DNA from: an uncultured Bacteroidota bacterium
GTDB lineage: Bacteria > Bacteroidota > Bacteroidia > Bacteroidales > VadinHA17
Direction of reading: 5' to 3'
Assembly: GCA_903844815.1 (NCBI GenBank)
Contig: CAIMVD010000399.1
Coordinates: 1 to 64,000 of the forward strand
DNA length: 64,000 bases
Made by a program: the position numbers and the translations under genes
Notes under the pieces: model-generated
What the model saw: the letters and a program-made list of their open reading frames with translations, nothing else
Told to the model about the DNA's origin: nothing
Database searches by the model: none
In this document: positions 1 through 9,159 of the stretch, in pieces
Numbering within the stretch: the stretch's first letter is position 1
How the letters are laid out: each line of letters starts with the position of its first letter

Positions 1-314
1 AGCTGGAGGTTGTAAGCTGGGAGTGAGAACAGCTGGCGCCGATTTGCAATCGGGGCCATAATCGAAAGGCACGGATTGCAAATCCGCGCCAGCAATTTTG
101 TAGGAGGAAGCTGGAGGTTGTAAGCTGGGAGTGAGAACAGCTGGCGCCGATTTGCAATCGGGGTCATAATCGAAAGGCACGGATTACAAATCCGCGCCAG
201 CAATCTTTGTAGGAGGAAGCTGGAGGTTGTAAGCTGGGAGTGAGAACAGCTTGCGCCGATTTGCAATCGGGGCCATAATCGAAAGGCACGGATTGCAAAT
301 CCGCGCCAGCAAAA
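1..314. repeat. Three tandem copies of a ~108-109 bp unit, each containing a long imperfect palindrome (ctggcgccgatttgcaatcgggg...cacggattgcaaatccgcgccag)
   Basis: Direct reading: units begin at 1, 109 and 218 with agctggaggttgtaagctgggagtgagaacagct; the two palindrome arms are near reverse complements. Confidence 0.93.
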
Positions 315-342
315 AGGGTTTTCTGCAGCCTGCAGCCTGTTT

Positions 343-1773
343 TCAGACCTTCAGTTTTTTCTCAATTTCGGTAATCTGGTTCCTGAAATGCTTATCAGTA
401 TCCATAAGGTTATTGACTGTCTTGCAGGCATGAAGAACGGTTGCATGATCTTTCCCGCCAATATGTGAACCAATGCTTGCTAATGATGATTTGGTAAGGC
501 TCTTTGAAAAATACATCGAAACCTGCCTGGCCTGTACTATCTCGCGCTTCCTTGTTTTTCCCTGTATAAGCTCAATCGGGATTTTAAAATAATCGCAAAC
601 AATTTTTTGAATATATTCAATAGTTATCTCACGTCGGTCGGTGCTTATGAGCTTTTCTACCATCTGCCTTGCAAGATCAAGAGTGATCTCTTTCCTGTTC
701 AGTGTTGACTGTGCATAAAGAGAGATAAGCACCGCTTCAAGTTCCCTTATATTATTTGTAATATTTACAGCGAGGTACTCAAATATCTCATCGGGAAGTT
801 CTATGCCGTCGTTATATGCTTTTTTCCTTAAAATAGCCAGCCTTGTTTCATAGTCAGGCCGCTGAAGGTCAGCCTGCAGGCCCCATTTGAACCTCGAAAG
901 AAGCCTCTGTTCCATCCCCTGAAGTTCAACAGGAGGCCTGTCGCAGGTAAGGATCAGCTGCTTTCCCGACTGATGAAGATGGTTGAAAATATGGAAAAAA
1001 GTATCCTGTGTCTTCTCTTTGCCAGCGAATTCATGAACGTCGTCAAGGATCAGTACATCTATCATCTGGTAGAAGTGGAGAAAATCGTTTTTGTTATTGT
1101 TTCTGACAGACTCCACAAACTGAGTCTGAAACTTATTTGCATTTACGTACAGTACGGTTTTATCGGGATGCTTTTCCTTTACAAGGATTCCTATTGCCTG
1201 AGCAAGATGCGTTTTTCCGAGACCGGAATCACCATAAATCATAAGTGGATTAAATGCAGTTCCTCCAGGGTCGTTTCCGACGGCCATTCCTGCAGATCTG
1301 GCCAGGCGATTGCATTCGCCTTCTACGTAATTGCTGAAGTTATAATCGGGATTAAGTTTGGGATCAAAGTGTACTTTCTTGATCCCAGGTATAACAAACG
1401 GATTCTTAATCGATGGCTGTGTGGCATCAAAAGGTACCTGTACCGGCCTGTTATTGAGATCAGTCTTGTTACGTGAAGGATATTTTACAGTGTAAGGTTT
1501 CCCATCTGAATACCTGGTGTTTTCCATAACTACGTTGTACTCAAGTTTGGCATCAATGCCAATCTCGCGTCGCAGGGTCTTGCGAAGGATGTCTATATAT
1601 TGTTCCTCAAGGTACTCGTAAAAGAAGGGGCTTGGCACCTGAATAGTAAGAACATTGTTCTCCAGTTTAAGAGGAACGATCGGCTCAAACCATGTCTTGT
1701 AACTGATGGATGGAATAATATCCCTGATTATCTGAAGACAGTTATTCCACACGTCATTATGTGACTTATTCAT
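343..1773 (-). CDS. dnaA: Chromosomal replication initiator protein DnaA
   Basis: 476 aa; Walker A GDSGLGKTHL, Walker B VLILDDVHEF, C-terminal DnaA-box binding motif GGKDHATVLHA. Confidence 0.98.
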   Translation of the reverse strand: MNKSHNDVWNNCLQIIRDIIPSISYKTWFEPIVPLKLENNVLTIQVPSPFFYEYLEEQYIDILRKTLRREIGIDAKLEYNVVMENTRYSDGKPYTVKYPSRNKTDLNNRPVQVPFDATQPSIKNPFVIPGIKKVHFDPKLNPDYNFSNYVEGECNRLARSAGMAVGNDPGGTAFNPLMIYGDSGLGKTHLAQAIGILVKEKHPDKTVLYVNANKFQTQFVESVRNNNKNDFLHFYQMIDVLILDDVHEFAGKEKTQDTFFHIFNHLHQSGKQLILTCDRPPVELQGMEQRLLSRFKWGLQADLQRPDYETRLAILRKKAYNDGIELPDEIFEYLAVNITNNIRELEAVLISLYAQSTLNRKEITLDLARQMVEKLISTDRREITIEYIQKIVCDYFKIPIELIQGKTRKREIVQARQVSMYFSKSLTKSSLASIGSHIGGKDHATVLHACKTVNNLMDTDKHFRNQITEIEKKLKV

Positions 1774-2114
1774 TAGGGGCAGGTTTTAAAAAAAAATATA
1801 AGAATTGAATCGTTCTGATTCGCTTAGCAATATTTGTAAAAAAAAAACTTATAAAAAAAACTTTTTTCGCTTGATTTTCTCAATAAAAGTCTATGATTTT
1901 AAGCATCAATTACTTATAAAATCATTTTTTTTTATAATCGTTAATGCATTGTAATTCAAGCGGATAGCCTATTGTTTTTCTGGTTTGACGGTGGATGACA
2001 ATTCATTATGTGTCTATTTTCATTTCAATTGCTGTAAAAACCTTAAAGTTGACTGTTACCTGTTTTCAGCAGTTTTTTTCGCAGGATAAATATACACAGA
2101 AATCGTCTGTCAAT

Positions 2115-3068
2115 TTAGTTTGAAGGTGTGTCTTTTTTGCCGAACAAAGAAAAATGTACATACCTCTTTGGATTTTCTTTCATATCCTTTAAAAGGAGAT
2201 TCATGCTTTCAAGGCTCGCTGAGAGATTGACATAAATGGAGTCATTTGTAAGTAGCTGCCCTGCAGTTCCTTTCCCCTTATTCATATTATCAAGCATAAC
2301 GGAAGTCTTTTCGAGGCTTGATTTTAACCTGTTAACAGATCCGTAAATGTCGGCGGCAGCAAGGGTATCAGTTATCTCTTCAAGATGGGAAAAAGTTTTT
2401 CCCATGCTGCCGGAATTGTCGGCAAGCATCTTCGAAAACTTGTTCAGATTATCAATGATTGACTTTAGTTCTTTCTCTTTTGATCCCATTGTTCTTTCAA
2501 GGCCGCCAGTAGTACTTTCCAGGTTTGCCATAGTGCCCCGCAGGTCCCTTTTAAAGTCGGAATCCATTATGTCGTTTACTGACGACATCACGGTATCGAG
2601 TGATACTAAAAGGCCGGAAATCTTATCCTTGAGGGGCATCAGTTCCCTCTCAATTGTTTCGGTTAATGCTGCATCGCATCGTCCTTGCAAGGTGTCTCCC
2701 TGGCTATAAAATCCGGGGCCGTTTCCATATATAAATTGTACTTTCATGCCACCAAGAACTGAAACTGGCACAACCTGGGCTATAGTATTTTTTGGAATAC
2801 TGAAATCCTTCCGTACCGAAAAAGTTACGAGTAGTTTTCCGCTTGCCGGATCAAGAAATTCAATCGATTGTACAATTCCCACCTTATGGCCGTTTACCTC
2901 AACAGGACTGGATTCTTCAAGTCCTCCTATCTTGTCATAAACAGAATAATAGTTTGCAGTAGTTCTGAGAAGGTCCTTTCCCTTCAGAAAGTTGAATAAC
3001 CAAATAAAAACCACCAGTGTAAGAAGAGTCGCGGCACCTACCTTAACTTCATTCGAGATTTTTTTCAT
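2115..3068 (-). CDS. MlaD/MCE-family protein (lipid transport substrate-binding)
   Basis: Single N-terminal TM followed by MCE-like domain (VYDKIGGLEESSPVEVNGHKVGIVQSIEF) and a coiled C-terminal region. Confidence 0.9.
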   Translation of the reverse strand: MKKISNEVKVGAATLLTLVVFIWLFNFLKGKDLLRTTANYYSVYDKIGGLEESSPVEVNGHKVGIVQSIEFLDPASGKLLVTFSVRKDFSIPKNTIAQVVPVSVLGGMKVQFIYGNGPGFYSQGDTLQGRCDAALTETIERELMPLKDKISGLLVSLDTVMSSVNDIMDSDFKRDLRGTMANLESTTGGLERTMGSKEKELKSIIDNLNKFSKMLADNSGSMGKTFSHLEEITDTLAAADIYGSVNRLKSSLEKTSVMLDNMNKGKGTAGQLLTNDSIYVNLSASLESMNLLLKDMKENPKRYVHFSLFGKKDTPSN

Positions 3069-3079
3069 ATATGTTTGCT

Positions 3080-4507
3080 TTATTTTTTCAAGAGCTCAAT
3101 CGCCTGTTGCAAAGGTAATATTTTGTTGCCTTTAAATGCTATTACAAATGCATCGGGAAAAATCGTTTCTATCTTTTTTCTATACCTGACTGAAGGAGAA
3201 TAGTCAGAAAAGTTTCCGGTTGTATAATAATATTTATCCTGGATCTTAAATTCGGTAATATCCTTTAATCCCTTGGAAATATATGTATTTAATGGAAGTT
3301 TTACAGCCGATGCATTTATGAGGACCCTGAAAATTATCTCCTCTCCCAAAGGTTTTACATGACTTGAAACAGCCGTATCCGTTTTAAGAACGGGTTGTTC
3401 ACTTTTTGACGCAGCCTTGTCTGTTTTTGACGGAGAATGCTGTGGCTTTGACGCATTAGTATCTGTAGCAGCACCCTGTTGTTTTGTTTTCAGGACAGAC
3501 TGCCCGGGTTTTTCAGGTTGCTGTTCTTTATTTATTATTGGCTGCCCTGATTTAGAAACTGTCGGTTCCTTTTTTATGACTGATTGTTCCTGTCTGGAAC
3601 GATTGGTGTCGGTTTTTAAAGAAGATTGTTCAGTTTTTGAATTATTTGTTTCCCGGGTAACATATTGATTATTTTCGGTCACCATGATACTCTTGCTTTC
3701 TATCTCCGCAAAATAGTCCCTGATAGCCCTGTATATTGAAGATGATAGATAATCCTGCCCCTTTTTTGAATTCAGGAATTTTTCTTCCTCAGGATTTGTA
3801 ATGAAGCCAGTCTCGGTAAGAACACTTGGCATTGTTGTCATAAAAAGCACCCAGAAGCCTGCCTGTTTGACACCCCTGTCAACGCGTTTTAGTTTATCCT
3901 TGTACTCAGACTGTATTTTCGATGCAAGCCCGGTGCTTTGCTCCTGGAAAACATTTTGCATAAGGGTGAACATTATATATGACTCAGGAGATTTCGGATC
4001 AAATCCTTCATATTTTGCTGAGTGATCATTTTCAAGAAGAATTACTTCGTTCTCCTTCATAGCAACCGCCAGGTTCTGCTCATCTTTGGCGAGTCCCATT
4101 ATGAACGTCTCAGTCCCTACAGTACTTTTTGATTTGCCCGAGTTTGCATGAATTGAAATAAAAAGGTCGGCATTGTTCCTGTTTGCGATTTCAGCCCTTT
4201 CCTTTATATCTATAAAAATGTCAGTCTTTCTGGTGTAAATTACATTTATGTTACCTGCATTTTCCTCAATATACTGACCCGTTTTGAGCGCGACAGCAAG
4301 GGTGATATTCTTCTCATAAGTTATTGCTCCAACAGCTCCGGGATCTCTTCCGCCGTGCCCGGCATCAATAACCACAGTCCATCGTTTTTCTTTACTGGAA
4401 GCAGATAATGAAACAGATAGGCCAAGGAGGATAAATGGGATGAAAAGTAATTTTATGCCTGACATACTATAGAGGGGAAGTTTCCCGTAATTATTTCCGG
4501 TAGTCAT
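3080..4507 (-). CDS. N-acetylmuramoyl-L-alanine amidase (Amidase_3) with low-complexity linker and C-terminal SPOR-like domain
   Basis: VVIDAGHGGRDPGAVG, ISIHAN and TETGFITN motifs; ORF opens at 4570 but MTTGNNYG at 4507 or the later MSGIKLLF is a more plausible start. Confidence 0.92.
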   Translation of the reverse strand: MTTGNNYGKLPLYSMSGIKLLFIPFILLGLSVSLSASSKEKRWTVVIDAGHGGRDPGAVGAITYEKNITLAVALKTGQYIEENAGNINVIYTRKTDIFIDIKERAEIANRNNADLFISIHANSGKSKSTVGTETFIMGLAKDEQNLAVAMKENEVILLENDHSAKYEGFDPKSPESYIMFTLMQNVFQEQSTGLASKIQSEYKDKLKRVDRGVKQAGFWVLFMTTMPSVLTETGFITNPEEEKFLNSKKGQDYLSSSIYRAIRDYFAEIESKSIMVTENNQYVTRETNNSKTEQSSLKTDTNRSRQEQSVIKKEPTVSKSGQPIINKEQQPEKPGQSVLKTKQQGAATDTNASKPQHSPSKTDKAASKSEQPVLKTDTAVSSHVKPLGEEIIFRVLINASAVKLPLNTYISKGLKDITEFKIQDKYYYTTGNFSDYSPSVRYRKKIETIFPDAFVIAFKGNKILPLQQAIELLKK

Positions 4508-4584
4508 TTTTTGTTCGTCTTTTTTAATTAGTTTTGCGCTTGCTTTAAGCAAAAAGCAAAAACTACACAAAAATAGTATTTAAG

Positions 4585-7260
4585 TTGATTTTTTTTAAAG
4601 AAAAGCGGTTCCTTATACTATTCCTGGTGATGGTCCGGTCTTTGATTTTATTCTCGCAGGTTCAGGGGAATGTTAAGGATTCATTGATTGTTTCCCAGGA
4701 TACTATCCGAACCGATACAATTAAGCTACGGCTCCCTGCAGAAAGCGGCCTCGACCAGAAGGTAACCTGGAGTGCAGTCAGGAAAAGGAGAGTCGACATT
4801 ATTAATAAAAAGGTCATTCTTATCGGAGCTGCAAAGGTAAATTATGGTGATATTGAAATAAAGGCCGATTCAATTGTTTTTAATATGAAGACGAACCTGC
4901 TATTTGCCGCAGGTACTCCTGATTCAACCGGGAAAATAGCAGGAAAGCCCGTCTTCAAGGAAGGGAGCCAGGAATTTGAAGCTGAGGAGCTGACTTATAA
5001 TTTCAAAACCAAGAAGGCGCTCGTTAAGAATATTATCACAAAACAGGAAGACGGATTATTGCACAGCCAGTTCACAAAGCTCCTTGAGGATGGAACTTCG
5101 AATATTTCAAAAAGCACATATTCAACATGCGATGCCGATACTCCGCATTTCTATATTAATCTGCCAAAAGCAAAAGTATACCCGGGTAAGAAAATAATTT
5201 CCGGACCGGGCAACCTTGTGGTTGAGGGAATTCCCTTACCGCTTGTCATTCCTTTTGGTTTCTTTCCTATTCAGACCAAGAAGGCTGCTTCGGGAATTAT
5301 TATGCCTATGGTAGGAGAAGAGCGGGACCGGGGTTACTCACTCACTGAAGGGGGGTATTATTTTGCTATTAACAACTATTTTGATCTTTCAGTAAAGGGC
5401 AACTTATACGCAAATGGCAGCTGGATGACCACAGCTCAGACCAACTATAACCGTTTGTATAAGTACAATGGAAATTTTCTGTTCAGTTATGCCAATAATA
5501 TTACAGGCCACAAGGGGCTGAATGATTATGGTCAATCAACAAACTACAGGCTTGGCTGGATCTTTAATCAGGATACAAAGGCCATGCCCGGATCGCGCTT
5601 CTCTGCCAGTGTAAACATGAGTTCGAGCGGATATGACAAACAGAACAGTTATTATGTTACCGATCATATAACTACTCAGCGACAATCGAGCGTTAGTTAT
5701 TCAAAATCATGGGAGGGTACCCCCTTCAACCTGTCGGCAAGTATGAACCATAGCCAGAATGTCAAGAATAAGACAGTAGCTCTTAACCTTCCAAAAGTGA
5801 GTTTCAATGCCGGACGGATATACCCTTTTAAGAACAAGAATAATCCGGGACCTGCAAAATGGTATCAGGATATTCAGCTGTCATATTCTGCTTCACTTGA
5901 TAACCAGATAAATACCTCTGACAGTCTTTTATTTACAAACAAGGTATGGGATAATATGAAAAGCGGGTTCAAGCACGAAATCCCATTGAGTTACCAGATC
6001 AGGCCATTCAAGAACTTTTCAATTTCACCTTCAGTTTCTTATTCGGGTGTCGCTTATACACAGAAAATTCAAAAAAAATGGATTGCAGATTATTTTGATC
6101 CCGAGATCAATAAGATTGTTGCTACTGTCATAAATGATACTACAAGAGGCTTTTTCTATGGACAGGCCTTAAACCCGTCAATAAGTGCAAGCTACAATCC
6201 GCAGATATTCGGGACCTATACTTTCACTAACCCTGATTCTCGTCTGGAGGCAATCAGGCATGTAGTGAAACCATCTGCAAGTTTTAACTTTATACCATCT
6301 TTTGCAGGATTGAGTTCCAATATGTACCGTCAGGTACAGACCGACACAACCGGGTTTAATTATTCTACCTATTCGATTTATGAGGGGAATATTTTTGGTA
6401 CCCCTTCGGTATCCAGCAAAAGCGGCAATATTTCATTTAGTCTTATCAATATCGTTGAAGCCAAGGTTTTCGAAAGAGATGACACCACAGGGAAGGCAAA
6501 AAAAGTTAAAATAATCGATAATTTCGGAATAAATACCTCGTACAATATTTTTGCGGATTCGATGCGCTGGGCTCCTGTCACTATGCAGTTGAGGACAACA
6601 ATTTATAAGAACATAAACATTTCTGCAAACGGCGGTTTTTCGATCTATGGCCTCGACAGCAAGGGAAAAACTATAGGGGCCTTTTTGTATTCCCAGAACG
6701 GAAAATTCATGAGGCTTACATCATTTGCCACGAGTCTTGACTTCAGTCTTAGCGATTTGCTCACAGGTGATAAAGACAAGAAAAAAACCGGAACAGCTCA
6801 ATCAGTATCCCAGCAGGGATTAAATTCTACCAGCAGAAATAGTATCAATAACCCTAATCAGGGTCAGAATGAAGGCCAGGAAACTGGTTCGCAGGATATC
6901 CAGTATGATGAATATGGGTATCCGGTCTTCGATATACCATGGACAATGAATATCAGATACAGCTTCAACTATTATAAGACTTCTTTTACCCCAACTATCT
7001 CTCAGACCTTATCGTTTGACGGTAACGTTACAATAACCAAGAAAATGTCAGCAACCTATACAAGCGGATATGATTTCACAAGGAAACAGATAACGATGAC
7101 TCAGATAGGTATTTCGCGCGATCTTCATTGCTGGACGATGAACCTTAACTGGGTGCCGAACGGAACCATGCAGATGTGGAACTTTACTATAAGGGTTAAG
7201 GCTTCAGTCCTGGGTGATCTCAAGTATGAGCGAAGAAAGGATTTCCATGATAATTATTAA
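4585..7260 (+). CDS. LptD/OstA-like outer membrane LPS assembly protein
   Basis: 891 aa; OstA-like N-terminal domain (VILIGAAKVNYGDIEIKADSIVFNMKTNLLFAAG) plus a long beta-barrel region; TTG start given by ORF track, exact start uncertain. Confidence 0.88.
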   Translation: MIFFKEKRFLILFLVMVRSLILFSQVQGNVKDSLIVSQDTIRTDTIKLRLPAESGLDQKVTWSAVRKRRVDIINKKVILIGAAKVNYGDIEIKADSIVFNMKTNLLFAAGTPDSTGKIAGKPVFKEGSQEFEAEELTYNFKTKKALVKNIITKQEDGLLHSQFTKLLEDGTSNISKSTYSTCDADTPHFYINLPKAKVYPGKKIISGPGNLVVEGIPLPLVIPFGFFPIQTKKAASGIIMPMVGEERDRGYSLTEGGYYFAINNYFDLSVKGNLYANGSWMTTAQTNYNRLYKYNGNFLFSYANNITGHKGLNDYGQSTNYRLGWIFNQDTKAMPGSRFSASVNMSSSGYDKQNSYYVTDHITTQRQSSVSYSKSWEGTPFNLSASMNHSQNVKNKTVALNLPKVSFNAGRIYPFKNKNNPGPAKWYQDIQLSYSASLDNQINTSDSLLFTNKVWDNMKSGFKHEIPLSYQIRPFKNFSISPSVSYSGVAYTQKIQKKWIADYFDPEINKIVATVINDTTRGFFYGQALNPSISASYNPQIFGTYTFTNPDSRLEAIRHVVKPSASFNFIPSFAGLSSNMYRQVQTDTTGFNYSTYSIYEGNIFGTPSVSSKSGNISFSLINIVEAKVFERDDTTGKAKKVKIIDNFGINTSYNIFADSMRWAPVTMQLRTTIYKNINISANGGFSIYGLDSKGKTIGAFLYSQNGKFMRLTSFATSLDFSLSDLLTGDKDKKKTGTAQSVSQQGLNSTSRNSINNPNQGQNEGQETGSQDIQYDEYGYPVFDIPWTMNIRYSFNYYKTSFTPTISQTLSFDGNVTITKKMSATYTSGYDFTRKQITMTQIGISRDLHCWTMNLNWVPNGTMQMWNFTIRVKASVLGDLKYERRKDFHDNY

Positions 7261-7274
7261 TTCAAAAATCAGAT

Positions 7275-7652
7275 ATGAAGAGAATTATCAGTACATCAGA
7301 CGCGCCTGCGGCTATTGGACCATATAGCCAGGCAGTTGAATCGGGGAATACGCTGTATGTCTCAGGCCAGATCCCTATTGATCCAACTACAGGGAAACTT
7401 GTGGAAGGCGATATTACAGCCCAGACTGAACAGGTAATGAAGAATATCGGAGCAGTTTTAACAGCTGCCGGCTATTCCTATTCTGATGTGGTTAAGTCGA
7501 CCTGTCTTCTCGCAGACATAGCTGATTTCAAGGCAATGAATGAGGTGTATGGGCGATATTATACCGAACAAAAACCGGCACGTGCCGCCTTTGCAGTAAA
7601 AGCCCTTCCAATGGGTGCTCTTATTGAGATCGATACAATTGCTTTTAAATAA
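7275..7652 (+). CDS. RidA family reactive intermediate/imine deaminase
   Basis: 125 aa; APAAIGPYSQAVESGNTLYVSGQIPIDP and RAAFAVKALPMGALIEID are RidA hallmarks. Confidence 0.96.
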   Translation: MKRIISTSDAPAAIGPYSQAVESGNTLYVSGQIPIDPTTGKLVEGDITAQTEQVMKNIGAVLTAAGYSYSDVVKSTCLLADIADFKAMNEVYGRYYTEQKPARAAFAVKALPMGALIEIDTIAFK

Positions 7653-7780
7653 TTAGGGGCTGTATCAAAAGTCAATCCTCCAGGATTCTTCTCTTTGTGC
7701 CCTTTTAGTAAACCTTCGAGTCCTTCGTATTTTAAATGCTTTATGTTTTACTGCGAACGATTCAAAGGTTATAAAAAGAA

Positions 7781-7807
7781 AGAGGGTGTTCTTTTCAGAC
7801 ACCCTCC
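7781..7807 (-). terminator. Rho-independent terminator of the rpsF-rpsR-rplI operon
   Basis: gagggtgt/acaccctc stem; on the minus strand followed by tttcttttta; lies just past the rplI stop. Confidence 0.75.
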
Positions 7808-7839
7808 TTATTTTGTAATCCAATATACTTCAGGAAATA

Positions 7840-8286
7840 TTATTCCCCGACGATTTCGAATTCTATCTCAACCTTTACTTCCCTGTGCAGTTTGATAATG
7901 GCTTTGTAGCTGCCAATCTCCTTGATCTGATCTTCAGGAAGGGTGATTCTCTTGCGATCAATGTCGAAACCTTTTTCCTTCAGCGATTCTGCTATCTGGA
8001 TAGTGTTTACTGAGCCGAAAATTTTCCCTGAAGTGCTTGTTTTTGCACCTACAATTATCTTGAGACCTTCAAGTTTGACAGCTATTTCCTGTGCTGCAAT
8101 CTTGATCTTCTCTTCTTTGTGGGCTCTCTGCCTCAGGTTTTCAGCATGCATCTTCTTTGCTGATGATGAAGCAGCAACTGCATAACCACGTGGCACAAGA
8201 AAATTTCTTGCATATCCGTCCTTAACATTCACTATATCGTCTTTCTGCCCTAGCTTGTTGACGTCTTGTATTAATATAATTTCCAT
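7840..8286 (-). CDS. rplI: 50S ribosomal protein L9
   Basis: MEIILIQDVNKLGQKDDIVNVKDGYARNFLVPRGYA. Confidence 0.98.
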   Translation of the reverse strand: MEIILIQDVNKLGQKDDIVNVKDGYARNFLVPRGYAVAASSSAKKMHAENLRQRAHKEEKIKIAAQEIAVKLEGLKIIVGAKTSTSGKIFGSVNTIQIAESLKEKGFDIDRKRITLPEDQIKEIGSYKAIIKLHREVKVEIEFEIVGE

Positions 8287-8298
8287 ATTATATCCTCC

Positions 8299-8568
8299 TT
8301 ATTTTAATAGGTCAGTAACATAAGGAAGCAGAGCGAGGTGTCTTGCTCTTTTTACGGCCTTAGCCACTTTCCTTTGATATTTGAGTGAAGTACCGGTTAT
8401 TCGCCGTGGCAGGATTTTACCCTGGTCGTTCAGGAATTTTTTAAGGAATTCCGGATCTTTATAGTCTATATAGCGGATCCTGTTCTTTTTGAATCTGCAG
8501 TATTTCTTCTTTTTGACCTCTACCGTCGGGGGAGTCAAATATCTGATTTCTGATTCGTTCTGTGCCAT
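8299..8568 (-). CDS. rpsR: 30S ribosomal protein S18
   Basis: [51 protein letters not shown]. Confidence 0.98.
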   Translation of the reverse strand: MAQNESEIRYLTPPTVEVKKKKYCRFKKNRIRYIDYKDPEFLKKFLNDQGKILPRRITGTSLKYQRKVAKAVKRARHLALLPYVTDLLK

Positions 8569-8571
8569 ATA

Positions 8572-8925
8572 TTATTCCTCCTTCGCTTTACCTGATTCCT
8601 TCTGTCTTCTTTTCTTTTCTGCATATTCGACGGCAAATTTTTCCATCCTGAAAGTTAAAAACCTGATTATCCTCTCATCTCTGCGATATTGGATTTCAAG
8701 TTTCTCGATTAGATCGCCTGTTCCTTTGAATTCAACCAGATAGTAGAAGCCGGTCGACTTCTTCTGGATTGGATAGGCCAGTTTCTTAAGCCCCCAGTTC
8801 TCTTCATGAATGATCTCACCGCTGTTATCGGTAATGACCTTCTTGAATTTCTGTACCGCTTCCTTCATCTGGTTCTCAGATAAAACGGGAGTTGCAATGA
8901 AAACGGTTTCGTACTGATTCAACAT
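8572..8925 (-). CDS. rpsF: 30S ribosomal protein S6
   Basis: [23 protein letters not shown]...[25 protein letters not shown]. Confidence 0.98.
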   Translation of the reverse strand: MLNQYETVFIATPVLSENQMKEAVQKFKKVITDNSGEIIHEENWGLKKLAYPIQKKSTGFYYLVEFKGTGDLIEKLEIQYRRDERIIRFLTFRMEKFAVEYAEKKRRQKESGKAKEE

Positions 8926-9116
8926 AGTAATTAATTGTTTATTAGTTATATGAATTTGGACCGCAAAAGTACAAATATTTTACTTTATTCAAAATAATTA
9001 TCCATAAAAAAGTTATCATTAATCAATGGTGTTGTAGAAAAAGTCCTTCGATGGTCCTTTGTGCCCTTATTGAAACCCTTTGGACACTTTGTGTTAAATT
9101 GTAAAACACTTTTAAT

Positions 9117-9124
9117 TATATTTG
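9117..9124 (+). promoter_or_regulatory. Bacteroidota-type -7 promoter element (TATATTTG) upstream of dnaX
   Basis: Matches TAnnTTTG consensus 36 bp upstream of the ATG; -33 element not clearly spaced. Confidence 0.4.
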
Positions 9125-9159
9125 CATGTTGACATTATTGAAAAAGGAGCCTACATTCT

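Noticed and set aside
1-314. Possible CRISPR array
   Set aside because: Units are ~109 bp and near-identical throughout, with no variable spacers and no cas genes.
251-433. 60 aa plus-strand ORF at the left end
   Set aside because: Covers the palindromic tandem repeat and the antisense 3' end of dnaA.
973-1476. 167 aa plus-strand ORF inside dnaA
   Set aside because: Antisense to a confidently identified dnaA; no recognisable domain.
1774-2114. Possible oriC upstream of dnaA
   Set aside because: AT-rich, but I found no convincing cluster of TTATCCACA-type DnaA boxes (best match had two mismatches). A GC-skew or Ori-Finder run would be decisive.
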